A stretch of 40,459 nucleotides of DNA from positions 1 through 40,459 of the forward strand of contig JAHDFW010000012.1 in NCBI GenBank assembly GCA_020627945.1. The letters run 5' to 3'. The stretch's first letter is position 1. Every line of letters starts with the position of its first letter. Below, in pieces: positions 1 through 8,231 of this stretch. A program made the translations under genes and the position numbers. The DNA is from Cytophagales bacterium (GTDB taxonomy: Bacteria > Bacteroidota > Bacteroidia > Cytophagales > JAHDFW01). Under the pieces are notes generated by a model that ran no database searches, was not told the origin of the DNA, and saw nothing but the letters and a program-made list of their open reading frames with translations.

Positions 1-70
1 AGTCTCGATACAATCCCGAAAGTTTTCGAGATCACTCGACCTGACAATCTTTTTTTGTTTTAAATAAAAA

Positions 71-101
71 AATCTGGTCACGAAATTTCCATAACCAGAT
101 T
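71..101 (-). terminator. Rho-independent terminator of the surface-repeat gene
   Basis: An 8-bp inverted repeat (AATCTGGT at 71-78 with ACCAGATT at 94-101) is followed, on the minus strand, by a T-rich run (about 70 down to 61). It lies just past the stop codon of the minus-strand gene ending at 125. Confidence 0.75.
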
Positions 102-124
102 CAATAAAATGAAGTGTATTATAT

Positions 125-1531
125 TTAAAACCTCATTCCCAGACTTACTCCAGGGTATATTTGAGTTTCTACATCGCCAAAAATCCAACTGTAAATATTG
201 ACAGTAGAAATATTTGGATCTGGAGCGTTACCTCCCGTTGAATTTAAGGTTTGACGTACAAATACATTCAAAGAAGGGCCTCCATAGAGTTGTGTTCTTT
301 CCCCTAAATTTTTGGCGAAATTCAATTTGACTTTATTAAGCAGGTTTAGTCGATTCGTGAACCACTCTCCTTCGTTTACATGATGGGCAGTAAAGTCTAC
401 GTTAGCGGAAAAGCCTGGTTTTCTTATAAAATTCGTTCCAACTCCATATCCCCAGTTCCAAATAACCGTATTCTTAGTTGGTCGTACACCAGCAGAGAAG
501 ATACTATAAAACCTATCTACACCTAGCTTATAAGATGTGTTAAAATAGAATGACTCATTGGCTTCCAATTCTAAAGCCCTAAAGCCACCATGTCTTACAA
601 TGTTTATCAAACCAATTGGGATTCCTCTAGATAATGTATCACAAATGTTAATGACACTAATTTGAACCCCTTCTACCGTATCAGCAACATTAATGAATCC
701 CGAAATTTGAGAATTAATCGTTCCAGTGGCAACATTAGCAAAACCTGAAATTTGATGCCCTGCTGAGAAGTTTCTTCCAACATTGGTGAAACCTGCTATT
801 TGTCCTCCTAAAATAGTATCTACGGCCACATTAACAAATCCAGCAATTTGTGCTCCTTGAATGGAATCTGCACTATTCATAAACCCTGAGATTTGCGCTC
901 CCTTAACACTGTTTCGAGTATTATTGGCAAAACCTGAAATTTGTACTCCTTTAAGAGATTCTGTTACTAAGTTTCCAAATCCAGAAATCTGATACCCTCT
1001 CACATTTCCTCTTACCACATTGTAGAATCCTGTAGCTTGGAGCCCATCAAAATCAGCTCCAGCAACATTCGAAAACCCTGAAAATTGTCCACCTTTAGAT
1101 TTTTCTTTGACAGCATTAGCAAAGCCTGACATTTGCGTTCCAGCCATCTCTCCTTTTACCACATTTGAAAAACCTGATGCCTGAAAGCCTCTCAAGTTTC
1201 CATTCGTATAAGATGAAAATCCAGAAAATTCCGCCCCGTCAATTCCTCCCGTAACACCTGATATTAAATTAATAGAAGATCTGAATTCTAATTTACCAGA
1301 ATTTACTCCATAGGTACCTACAGGATAAATAAATGAAAATTGAAAAGGATGTTTCGTTTGAAGAGTAGAATCAACTTCTTCCTCTACTGATAATATCGAG
1401 TCCGATTGAATCTGTTGAGCAGAAGAAAGGTAAACCTTTCCAAAAATGGCCCAAAAAATAGCTAAAGCATAAATTACTATTGACTTCAGCGTTTGTGTAT
1501 TGTTTTGTTTTTTGGTTATAAATTGTTCCAT
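125..1531 (-). CDS. Outer-membrane/surface protein with about 14 GF-N repeats (LA_2272-like)
   Basis: A predicted exported protein of 468 aa. A hydrophobic signal segment near residues 16-40 ends in SSAQQ. The middle (codons at about 583-1250) holds about 14 imperfect repeats of 16-19 residues built on G-x-Q-[IM]-[SA]-G-F-x-N, like the surface repeats of LA_2272-type proteins. The last 130 residues are rich in alternating aromatic and polar residues and end in MRF, consistent with membrane beta-strands. The longest frame would begin with TTG at 1561; I chose the ATG at 1531 because it leaves a normal signal peptide. It stands alone, diverging from the lipoprotein gene at 1665, and has its own terminator. 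The family is recognised from the repeat pattern only; its biochemical role is unknown. Confidence 0.8.
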   Translation of the reverse strand: MEQFITKKQNNTQTLKSIVIYALAIFWAIFGKVYLSSAQQIQSDSILSVEEEVDSTLQTKHPFQFSFIYPVGTYGVNSGKLEFRSSINLISGVTGGIDGAEFSGFSSYTNGNLRGFQASGFSNVVKGEMAGTQMSGFANAVKEKSKGGQFSGFSNVAGADFDGLQATGFYNVVRGNVRGYQISGFGNLVTESLKGVQISGFANNTRNSVKGAQISGFMNSADSIQGAQIAGFVNVAVDTILGGQIAGFTNVGRNFSAGHQISGFANVATGTINSQISGFINVADTVEGVQISVINICDTLSRGIPIGLINIVRHGGFRALELEANESFYFNTSYKLGVDRFYSIFSAGVRPTKNTVIWNWGYGVGTNFIRKPGFSANVDFTAHHVNEGEWFTNRLNLLNKVKLNFAKNLGERTQLYGGPSLNVFVRQTLNSTGGNAPDPNISTVNIYSWIFGDVETQIYPGVSLGMRF

Positions 1532-1664
1532 GTCTTTAATGGTTAAAATGTTCGTATTCAACCATAGGACAATTGGAAATAGAGTTACCCTTACTGCACC
1601 TTAGATTTTTTTAATAATAATTCACTAACTTGGACGCATACAATCAATTTAATAGAAAAGAAAC

Positions 1665-2219
1665 ATGTATCAAAACACGAATAACTCTATCAGAAAAGTT
1701 TTAACAGGAATCTTAGTGTTAGCAATATCAAGTTTTATATTCACAAGTTGTGATGAAGCTCCAAAGGAATACCCAGAAGATTCTTTTAATAGCATTTATG
1801 AAAAGCACAAAAAAGATCAAAATGTGCAGTGCTTCGATCTTAAAGGACAATATGCCGCTGTATTCATTCCAAAAGAAGAAAAGGAGCTTAAGGAGTTAAT
1901 GAATGAAGTAGGAAAACTAAAACTGATTACTTCACCTGATAAAACTAAAGCGTCTGAACTAAAGAATATGTTTGAAAACACTTTATCCAAAGATCAGTAC
2001 AATGATTTACTAGATTTAAGTGATGGAGGAAATAAAGTGGTTATAAAATCTGATGAAGCTGAAGGAAAAATCAAAGAACTTGTAATTCTATTGTCCGATG
2101 ACAAAGGTGCATTCTCCGCAATGTCAGTAGACGGAAACCTAGACAAGGAAAAGATATTGAAACTACTTAAGGAGGTGGATTTTTCGCAATTAAAGAATAT
2201 GGATTCAAGCCCTTTTTAA
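1665..2219 (+). CDS. Small lipoprotein, DUF4252-like
   Basis: A 184-aa protein with an N-terminal hydrophobic stretch ending in a lipobox (FTSC, Cys at residue 29) followed directly by Asp. It is therefore probably a lipidated periplasmic or surface protein. The remaining 150 residues are Lys/Glu-rich and mostly alpha/beta in pattern, and include the segment VVIKSDEAEGKIKELVILLS. Size, lipobox and this C-terminal pattern resemble the DUF4252 lipoproteins of Bacteroidota, whose function is not known; this assignment is tentative. It starts at ATG 1665 with a near-consensus TAACTTGG about 32 bp upstream. It converges on uvrB, with a palindromic repeat between the two stop codons. Confidence 0.75.
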   Translation: MYQNTNNSIRKVLTGILVLAISSFIFTSCDEAPKEYPEDSFNSIYEKHKKDQNVQCFDLKGQYAAVFIPKEEKELKELMNEVGKLKLITSPDKTKASELKNMFENTLSKDQYNDLLDLSDGGNKVVIKSDEAEGKIKELVILLSDDKGAFSAMSVDGNLDKEKILKLLKEVDFSQLKNMDSSPF

Positions 2220-2230
2220 AAAGTATCAAG

Positions 2231-2270
2231 TAAGAGGAATGAGCTATGAGAAAGAGGAATGAGCTACGAG
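2231..2270. repeat. Tandem duplication of a 20-bp unit
   Basis: Bases 2231-2250 and 2251-2270 are direct repeats matching at 18 of 20 positions (core AAGAGGAATGAGCTA). They lie immediately before the palindrome at 2268-2324. Confidence 0.8.
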
Positions 2271-2337
2271 CAAGAGTATCGAGTATTGAGGTTGTTCTAA
2301 AAACACCTCTCGATACTCTTGCTCAAAACTCTTGCTC
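2268..2337. repeat. Palindromic intergenic repeat, copy 1 (REP-like hairpin)
   Basis: A perfect 16-bp inverted repeat (GAGCAAGAGTATCGAG at 2268-2283, its complement at 2309-2324) has a loop that can fold further (GAGGT with ACCTC). A second copy of the right half-site (ACTCTTGCTC) lies at 2328-2337. The same architecture recurs at 20375-20440. It sits between the converging stop codons of the lipoprotein gene and uvrB, so it may also stop transcription, but there is no T-run directly after the stem. Confidence 0.8.
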
Positions 2338-2338
2338 G

Positions 2339-4330
2339 TCACTCAGTATTTTTTTTCAGTACCTCTTGTAAAGCAAACATCTCATCTCTAAGTTTGGCAG
2401 CTTCTACAAAGTTTAATTCTTTAGCGGCCTTTTCCATTTCCTTTTTGGTCTTCTTAATGAGCTTTTCAACTTCCTCTGGTTTCATGTATTGAACAACTGG
2501 ATCTGCGGCAATGCTTAAATCTTGTTTCTGCTCATAACCACCGGAAAGTGCCATTTTATTTTCTTTCTTAATCGTAGTTGGTGTAACACCATGCTCTACG
2601 TTATAGGCTTCTTGTTTTGCACGTCTTCGATCTGTTTCATCAATCGCTCGTTGCATGGAACCAGTTATTTTATCACCATACAGAATCACTCTTCCTTCTG
2701 AATTACGTGCTGCTCTACCAATAGTCTGAATCAATGACCTTTGATCTCTTAAAAAACCTTCCTTATCGGCATCTAGAATGGCAACTAATGTAACCTCAGG
2801 CAAATCCAAACCTTCTCTCAATAAGTTAACTCCAACCAACACATCAATAATTCCTTCTCGCAATTCAGCCAGAATTTCAACACGTTCCATAGTTTTAACT
2901 TCGGAGTGGATGTATCTGGTTTTAACATCAATGTTATCCAAAAACTTGGTAAGTTCTTCGGCCATCCTTTTGGTCAAAGTGGTAACTAATACTCTTCCTC
3001 CTTTTTCAACACACTTGTCAATTTCATCCAGTAAATTATCTACCTGAAATTTAGCTGGTCGCACTTCGATTTGTGGATCTAATAAACCTGTTGGACGAAT
3101 TACCTGTTCCACGATAAGCCCTTCAGTTCTTTGTAATTCATAATCGCCTGGAGTTGCACTTACAAAAATCGCTTGATTCACGAGGTCTTCAAATTCATTG
3201 AACTTCAACGGACGGTTATCCAAAGCAGCTGGAAGTCTAAACCCATAGTCTACAAGATTGGTTTTTCTAGAACGATCTCCTCCCCACATCGCACGAATCT
3301 GGGGCAATGTAACGTGACTCTCGTCCACCACGATCAAATAATCATCTGGAAAATAATCTAATAAGCAGAAGGGTCTCGTTCCTGGATCACGTTGATCAAA
3401 AAACCTAGAATAGTTCTCAATACCAGTACAATAACCCAACTCTCTCATCATCTCAAGATCATGCTCGGTTCGTTCTTTGATCCGTTTTGCTTCTATTGGG
3501 CGACCTTCGTTCTCAAAATGTTCAATAGTCTGTACTAATTCATCCTGAATGTCTTTTATGGCATTATGCAACGTATCTTTCCCAGTCACAAAAAGATTTG
3601 CTGGGTAAAGAGTTATTACTTTTTCATTTGAAATTTTCAAATTCGTGATCGGATCAATTCGATGAATTTCCTCCAACTCATCTCCAAAAAAGTAGAGCCT
3701 ATATGCGAAATCTGCATAAGCCGGAAAAATGTCCACTGTATCTCCTTTTACTCTAAACGTTCCTCTTCCAAAGTCTCGATCATTCCTACTATAGAGCATC
3801 TCTACAAACTTTAGCAACAAAGCACTTCTATTGAGTAAATCTCCTTGTTTTAATACCAGAATACTTTTTTCAAACTCCTCTGGATTACCAATACCATAGA
3901 TACATGAAACAGATGCCACCACAATTACATCTCTTCTTCCTGAAAGTAACGACGAAGTAGTTGCTAATCTAAGTTTCTCAATTTCTTCATTGATCTGTAA
4001 GTCTTTCTCAATGTATAAATCAGTAGTTGGAAGATATGCCTCAGGTTGATAATAATCGTAATACGAAATAAAATACTCCACCGCGTTATCTGGAAAGAAG
4101 TTTTTAAATTCAGAATACAATTGTGCGGCCAACGTCTTATTATGGCTCAGAACCAAAGTCGGACGTTGAGTTTGTTGAATTACATTAGCGACCGTAAAGG
4201 TTTTACCCGAACCAGTTGCTCCTAAAAGCACTTGTGATTCTGCCCCATCTCCAATAGCATTTACCAATTCTTTTATTGCCTGCGGTTGATCCCCTTTAGG
4301 CTCAAATTCTGATACCAGATTAAATTCCAT
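2339..4330 (-). CDS. uvrB: UvrABC excinuclease subunit B
   Basis: A 663-aa damage-verification helicase of nucleotide excision repair, close to the 673 aa of the E. coli protein. It receives damage sites from UvrA and recruits UvrC. Visible motifs are the Walker A box GATGSGKT at residues 37-44, the Tyr-rich beta-hairpin (YYDYYQPEAY, residues 90-99) that inserts into DNA, DESH at 336-339 (Walker B), the helicase motif NLLREGLDLPEV, the QTIGRAAR motif and a C-terminal UVR domain (last 40 residues) for contact with UvrC. The ATG at 4330 gives the normal N-terminus. No uvrA or uvrC is nearby. A terminator for the upstream gene separates it from that gene, so it probably has its own promoter. I see no LexA-type operator. 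Confidence 0.98.
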   Translation of the reverse strand: MEFNLVSEFEPKGDQPQAIKELVNAIGDGAESQVLLGATGSGKTFTVANVIQQTQRPTLVLSHNKTLAAQLYSEFKNFFPDNAVEYFISYYDYYQPEAYLPTTDLYIEKDLQINEEIEKLRLATTSSLLSGRRDVIVVASVSCIYGIGNPEEFEKSILVLKQGDLLNRSALLLKFVEMLYSRNDRDFGRGTFRVKGDTVDIFPAYADFAYRLYFFGDELEEIHRIDPITNLKISNEKVITLYPANLFVTGKDTLHNAIKDIQDELVQTIEHFENEGRPIEAKRIKERTEHDLEMMRELGYCTGIENYSRFFDQRDPGTRPFCLLDYFPDDYLIVVDESHVTLPQIRAMWGGDRSRKTNLVDYGFRLPAALDNRPLKFNEFEDLVNQAIFVSATPGDYELQRTEGLIVEQVIRPTGLLDPQIEVRPAKFQVDNLLDEIDKCVEKGGRVLVTTLTKRMAEELTKFLDNIDVKTRYIHSEVKTMERVEILAELREGIIDVLVGVNLLREGLDLPEVTLVAILDADKEGFLRDQRSLIQTIGRAARNSEGRVILYGDKITGSMQRAIDETDRRRAKQEAYNVEHGVTPTTIKKENKMALSGGYEQKQDLSIAADPVVQYMKPEEVEKLIKKTKKEMEKAAKELNFVEAAKLRDEMFALQEVLKKNTE

Positions 4331-4348
4331 GTTTTCGCTAAAATTAAA

Positions 4349-4380
4349 AAGCCCAGACTTTCTTCGTCAGGGCTTTTCTT
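4349..4380 (-). terminator. Terminator between the EF-hand-loop T9SS gene and uvrB
   Basis: The arms AAGCCCAGAC (4349-4358) and GTCAGGGCTT (4366-4375) pair except for one A-A mismatch. The loop is 7 nt and an A-tract on the plus strand (T-tract on the minus strand) follows. It ends the minus-strand gene at 4406. It is nearly identical to the hairpin at 17851-17880. Confidence 0.8.
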
Positions 4381-4405
4381 AAATGTTATTGTTTAAATAC
4401 CTATA

Positions 4406-5368
4406 CTATCTAGAAAGTACTAACTTCTTAGTTTCAAGTACTTTTCCCGCCTCTTGAACAGTATAGAAATAAATTCCGTTTGTTAAGTGACTCAAATCAA
4501 GGTTTAACTTTCCTGATCTTGAATTCAACTTACTTCTGTAAACCACGTTTCCAATTATATCAGAAATGATAATAGATTTGTTACCTGCTCCAAATTCGTA
4601 ACTGACGTTAATAAGACCTCTTGTTGGGTTAGGGTAAAGGTTTACGTGCTCATTAAGTTGTGCATCGCTCATACCCATGTAATCGTCAGGAGTTCCATCG
4701 TTATCAGAATCACCATAAACTTCTGCACCATTGATCAACTTATCACCATTTGCGTCTCCAGTTCTTTCACCATTATCGATGATTCCGTTTCCGTCTACAT
4801 CACCAAGTTTTTCAAATGCATCGATCGTTCCGTTACCATCAATATCTCCAGCTAATTCTCCAGTTCCAATTGAACCATCATTATTTGCATCTCCACAAAT
4901 TTCTGATCCGTCAATTACTCCATTTCCGTTTGCGTCACCAGAAAGAGCCGCAACAAAGTTGATGGTCACACAAGTTTGTTCCTGAACATTAGAAGTATCA
5001 TAGAAACAATATTCGATGGTTGTAGTTCCTGCATTTCCTTTTGGCTTGTAATCAGCAAAAAACGAGGAATCAATTCCATTAGGTAAAATATCCGTAATCA
5101 AACTAGTAGTATCTACAGATGGAGGATAACAAAGTAGTCCAAAACAAAAATAATTCTCACTTCCCGAAACCTCAGAAATAATTTTACGATACAATGCTAA
5201 ACGTACAGTATCCGTGGAACTTGTATTCTCAACCTTAAGTGTGGATTTCATCAATTCAACTGTAGGAGCACCAATCACCGTTGTAGTTGTGTCCAGGAGT
5301 GTAATCGTTTGCGCAAATAATCCAACCGTGGCTAATGCAGTAATAATGAATGTAGTTATCTTTTTCAT
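4406..5368 (-). CDS. T9SS type A secreted protein with conserved Cys domain and six EF-hand-like loops
   Basis: A 320-aa secreted protein. Residues 1-20 are a signal peptide ending in FAQ. Residues 21-143 form a probable beta-sandwich domain with two Cys pairs (C75/C80 in FCFGLLCYPP and C121/C133), shared with the genes at 5483 and 8906. Residues 144-233 are six exact 15-residue units, each starting GD and holding a 12-residue loop of EF-hand type (for example DIDGNGTIDAFE), so Ca2+ binding is likely. Residues 240-320 are a T9SS type A sorting domain (YPNPTRGLINVSYE through KKLVLSR). The longest frame starts with TTG at 5374, but ATG 5368 gives the standard MKK signal peptide. It is a paralogue of its upstream neighbour. 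The ligand or substrate is unknown. Confidence 0.85.
   Translation of the reverse strand: MKKITTFIITALATVGLFAQTITLLDTTTTVIGAPTVELMKSTLKVENTSSTDTVRLALYRKIISEVSGSENYFCFGLLCYPPSVDTTSLITDILPNGIDSSFFADYKPKGNAGTTTIEYCFYDTSNVQEQTCVTINFVAALSGDANGNGVIDGSEICGDANNDGSIGTGELAGDIDGNGTIDAFEKLGDVDGNGIIDNGERTGDANGDKLINGAEVYGDSDNDGTPDDYMGMSDAQLNEHVNLYPNPTRGLINVSYEFGAGNKSIIISDIIGNVVYRSKLNSRSGKLNLDLSHLTNGIYFYTVQEAGKVLETKKLVLSR
4670..4939 (-). repeat. Six 45-bp tandem repeats encoding Ca2+-loop units
   Basis: The 270 bp encode six consecutive 15-residue units (pattern G-D-x-[DN]-x-[ND]-G-x-I-[DN]-x-x-E-x-x). The fifth and sixth are diverged; the sixth resembles a thrombospondin-3 type loop (DSDNDGTPDD). The second unit has no counterpart in the paralogue at 5483-6415. 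Confidence 0.85.
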
Positions 5369-5482
5369 AAACAAGGGGTTAAACTAGATCAGTAAAGTTA
5401 ATCAAAAATCAAGTATTGTAAAACTTTAACCTCCTAATATTGAATATAACTACCTTTTGTTTCTGTAGTCCTGATAATAAAA

Positions 5483-6415
5483 CTACTTCGAAATAATTAT
5501 TCGTTCAACCTGTTTAACCCTTCCTGATTCGCAAACAGAAAAGAAATATATTCCATTATCAAGTGCACTAAAATCGAGCCTTTTTTTAGACAAACCTTTA
5601 CTCATACGTGTTTGATAAACCAAATTCCCCAACTCATCAACAACGGTCAAAGAGTTATTGAGATCTTCTCCTAAACATTCAATGAATACAGTTCCAGAAG
5701 ATGGATTGGGAAAGACCTCAAAATAATTATTTACTGGAGCCAAAGTTCCTAAATAGTCATCGGGTATCCCGTCATTATCCGAATCTCCATAAATTTCTTG
5801 ACCAGAAATTAATTTATCTCCATTGAGATCTCCAACACGCTCACCATTATCTATAACTCCGTTTCCACCAATATCCCCCAATTTTTCATAAACGTCTATT
5901 ATACCATTATCATCGATATCTCCACATAATTCATCACCGTCAATAACGCCATTCTTGTTCACATCACCTGCAGGCAATATAACATAGCTAACTGAAATAC
6001 ACTTTTGTTCATTAAGATTAGAGGTATCATAAATACAATATTCTATAGTGGTAGTACCAAGGTTATCATTGGCTATATATCCAGCAAAAAATGAAGAATC
6101 TATTTCATTTGGAGCAAGTTTTATTACTTCCACAGTTGTATCAATTGACGGAGGATAATCAAAATTTCCAATACTAAAATAGTTCTCCGAATCTTCTATT
6201 TCTGAAACTATTTTTCTGTAAAGAATAAAGCTTAATGTATCTATATCGCTGGTATTCCGTATTTTAAATTCAGCAATTGAATGATGGGATTGAGCTAATC
6301 CATTGACTATCGTAATGGTATCAAAAAATTCCACGGTTTGAGAATATACATTTCCTGTACAGAAACAAACTGATAACCAAATCAATACAACCTTAATCCT
6401 TTTAAATTTATTCAT
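5483..6415 (-). CDS. T9SS type A secreted protein with EF-hand-like loops, paralogue lacking one Cys pair
   Basis: A 310-aa paralogue of the gene at 4406 with the same order: signal peptide (ending VYSQ, about residue 26), N-terminal domain (27-149), five 15-residue EF-hand-like units (150-224) and a T9SS type A sorting domain (FEVFPNPSSG to ERIIISK). The C-x4-C motif of its paralogues is replaced by Ser81 and Asp86 (FSIGNFDYPP), while the second pair (C127/C139) is kept. It has one Ca2+-loop unit fewer than its neighbour. The two lie in tandem 114 bp apart, so they probably arose by duplication. It diverges from the Omp28-like gene at 6540. Function is unknown. Confidence 0.83.
   Translation of the reverse strand: MNKFKRIKVVLIWLSVCFCTGNVYSQTVEFFDTITIVNGLAQSHHSIAEFKIRNTSDIDTLSFILYRKIVSEIEDSENYFSIGNFDYPPSIDTTVEVIKLAPNEIDSSFFAGYIANDNLGTTTIEYCIYDTSNLNEQKCISVSYVILPAGDVNKNGVIDGDELCGDIDDNGIIDVYEKLGDIGGNGVIDNGERVGDLNGDKLISGQEIYGDSDNDGIPDDYLGTLAPVNNYFEVFPNPSSGTVFIECLGEDLNNSLTVVDELGNLVYQTRMSKGLSKKRLDFSALDNGIYFFSVCESGRVKQVERIIISK
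5744..5968 (-). repeat. Five 45-bp tandem repeats encoding Ca2+-loop units
   Basis: The 225 bp encode five 15-residue units that align with units 1, 3, 4, 5 and 6 of the array at 4670-4939 (for example DIDDNGIIDVYEKL with DIDGNGTIDAFEKL). One unit was therefore gained or lost between the two genes. Confidence 0.82.
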
Positions 6416-6539
6416 TGCTCGTACAATTTAGTTGAAAAATCGAGCAAAATGAAAGTTTAGTCTATAATTGTAAGTAGCGAACGTAATTTTTTGTAATTTA
6501 AGCCTTTAAATAGCCTATTTACACAACTAAAATTTTAGT

Positions 6540-8207
6540 ATGATGAAAAAGTTTTACCTATCAATATTAATGCTAACTGCCGCCCTAGTGGTATCAGCAC
6601 AGTCGGATCGTGTAATACTCCTAGAGCACTTTACGCAAGCATCCTGTGGACCGTGTGCAACGTACAACCCTGATATGCAGGAAATGATTGAGTTGCCAGA
6701 AAATAACAAAAGAATTATTTCAATTAAATACCAAACTGAGTTTCCAGGATATGATCCTATGCATGATCACAATCCTGCTGATGTGAACTATCGTCAAAAT
6801 TATTATGGGGTAACAGGTGTTCCTGGTTCCGTTTTAGACGGTAACCAATTCAACGGTCACCCAGCAAATTGGGGACAGTCTTTTATCGACTCTCGTGCTG
6901 ACGAAACTTCACCTTTTGACCTTGAGTTAACTCACTCTCTGAACAGTGCAGAAGATACCGTGTTCATTCACATGGTTGTAAAAGCTAGCCAAGCTAGTTC
7001 AGGAACTAAAGTTGCTTACGCTACAGTGGTAGAACGTGAAATCAGCTTCTCTACTCCTCCAGGGTCAAATGGAGAAAGAGATTTCTACAACGTAATGAAA
7101 AAAACACTTCCTGATACGAACGGATATGCACTACCTGCTTCTTTTGCTGATGGTGATTCGGTAGTAATGGATTTTTCTTGGGCTATTGAAAACATGTATG
7201 ACCTTTCTCAATTAAGTGTTGTTGGATTTGTTCAAAACACAAGCAACAAGGAAATTGATCAGGCAGGATACAGCAGACCTCTTACTAACATCGCATACGA
7301 TTTAAGTATAGATGAGTCAATGATTCCTCAAGTAGTTTGTGGAAACTCATTCACTCCTTCATTTAGAGTTTCTAACAATGGTGGTGAGGCAATTACAAGT
7401 GCAACTATTGAATATACCATTAACGGCGAAAGTAGTTCTTACGATTGGACTGGTGATATCAGATACCTTGACTATGATTTTATTGAATTACCTGCAATTA
7501 CATTTACGGAGCAAGCTTCGAATACTTACGAGTTCAACATTACTAACTTAAATGGTGGTCAAACTGATAATAATACAGCAGACAACTCGGCAAGTGGAAC
7601 TATTGAAGATGAAAAGTTGACTCATGCTAATGTGGTTATGCAAGTTAAAACTGACTTCGCTGGTGATGAAATTACTTGGACACTAGGAACAACTTCTGGA
7701 ATTACTTACTTCTCAGGTGGACCTTACACAAGAAGTCAACTAAACACTTATGATTATGCCTTTAGCCTTCCTGGAGCTGATTGTTATGAGCTTAACGTTT
7801 ATGATGCAGCTGGTAACGGGATTTTTGCAGGTGGTTATGTAAAACTAGAAGATGCAAATGGAGTTGAGATTGTGAACACTGGAGTATTTACAGACAACTT
7901 AAATATGCCGTTCCAAGTAGATGCAAATACTTTGGGTATGGATGAGGAATTCGCTAATAGCCTTGAGGTATATCCAAATCCTGCAACTAACCTAGTTAAC
8001 GTTTCATTAGAACTTCAAAACCAAAGTAATGTTCAAATTGATGTTTACAATGTTATTGGTAAACTTGTTAGCCATGAGGTATATGGTAACAATTCTCCTG
8101 GAGTAATCAAAGAACAGATCAACGTTGAAGATTGGACTCCTGGAATCTACGAAATCAGAGTAACTATGGATCAAAGAACAACTTCTAAGAAAATTGTAAT
8201 CCGTTAA
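6540..8207 (+). CDS. Omp28-related thioredoxin-fold protein with T9SS type A sorting domain
   Basis: A 555-aa secreted protein. The signal peptide ends in VSAQ (residue 21). Residues 23-240 form an Omp28-type thioredoxin-like domain: the motif CGPC is at residues 36-39 right after the first strand (ILLEHFTQAS), and GVTGVPGSVLDG supplies the cis-Pro-type loop. The middle (about 250-470) looks like Ig-like or beta-sandwich repeats. The last 75 residues are a T9SS type A sorting domain (LEVYPNPATNLVNVS to KIVIR). Two adjacent ATGs (6540, 6543) are equally possible starts. It diverges from the paralogue at 6415 and ends in a strong terminator. A thiol-disulfide role outside the cell is inferred from CGPC; the substrate is unknown. 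Confidence 0.87.
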   Translation: MMKKFYLSILMLTAALVVSAQSDRVILLEHFTQASCGPCATYNPDMQEMIELPENNKRIISIKYQTEFPGYDPMHDHNPADVNYRQNYYGVTGVPGSVLDGNQFNGHPANWGQSFIDSRADETSPFDLELTHSLNSAEDTVFIHMVVKASQASSGTKVAYATVVEREISFSTPPGSNGERDFYNVMKKTLPDTNGYALPASFADGDSVVMDFSWAIENMYDLSQLSVVGFVQNTSNKEIDQAGYSRPLTNIAYDLSIDESMIPQVVCGNSFTPSFRVSNNGGEAITSATIEYTINGESSSYDWTGDIRYLDYDFIELPAITFTEQASNTYEFNITNLNGGQTDNNTADNSASGTIEDEKLTHANVVMQVKTDFAGDEITWTLGTTSGITYFSGGPYTRSQLNTYDYAFSLPGADCYELNVYDAAGNGIFAGGYVKLEDANGVEIVNTGVFTDNLNMPFQVDANTLGMDEEFANSLEVYPNPATNLVNVSLELQNQSNVQIDVYNVIGKLVSHEVYGNNSPGVIKEQINVEDWTPGIYEIRVTMDQRTTSKKIVIR

Positions 8208-8231
8208 TCCTTTAAACAATATTAAAATTGG

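Noticed and set aside
2778-3361. Plus-strand open frames within uvrB
   Set aside because: They are antisense to conserved uvrB motifs and show no domain.
2339-4405. SOS/LexA box upstream of uvrB or dinB
   Set aside because: No CTGT-N8-ACAG or similar palindrome was found before either gene.
4646-4985. Plus-strand open frames opposite the EF-hand-loop repeats
   Set aside because: They result from the 45-bp periodic repeats being open in several frames. The minus-strand gene has a signal peptide, a sorting domain and a paralogue.
6540-6545. Choice between two adjacent ATGs for the Omp28-like gene
   Set aside because: Either gives the same mature protein after signal cleavage, so no finding is raised; the upstream one is listed.
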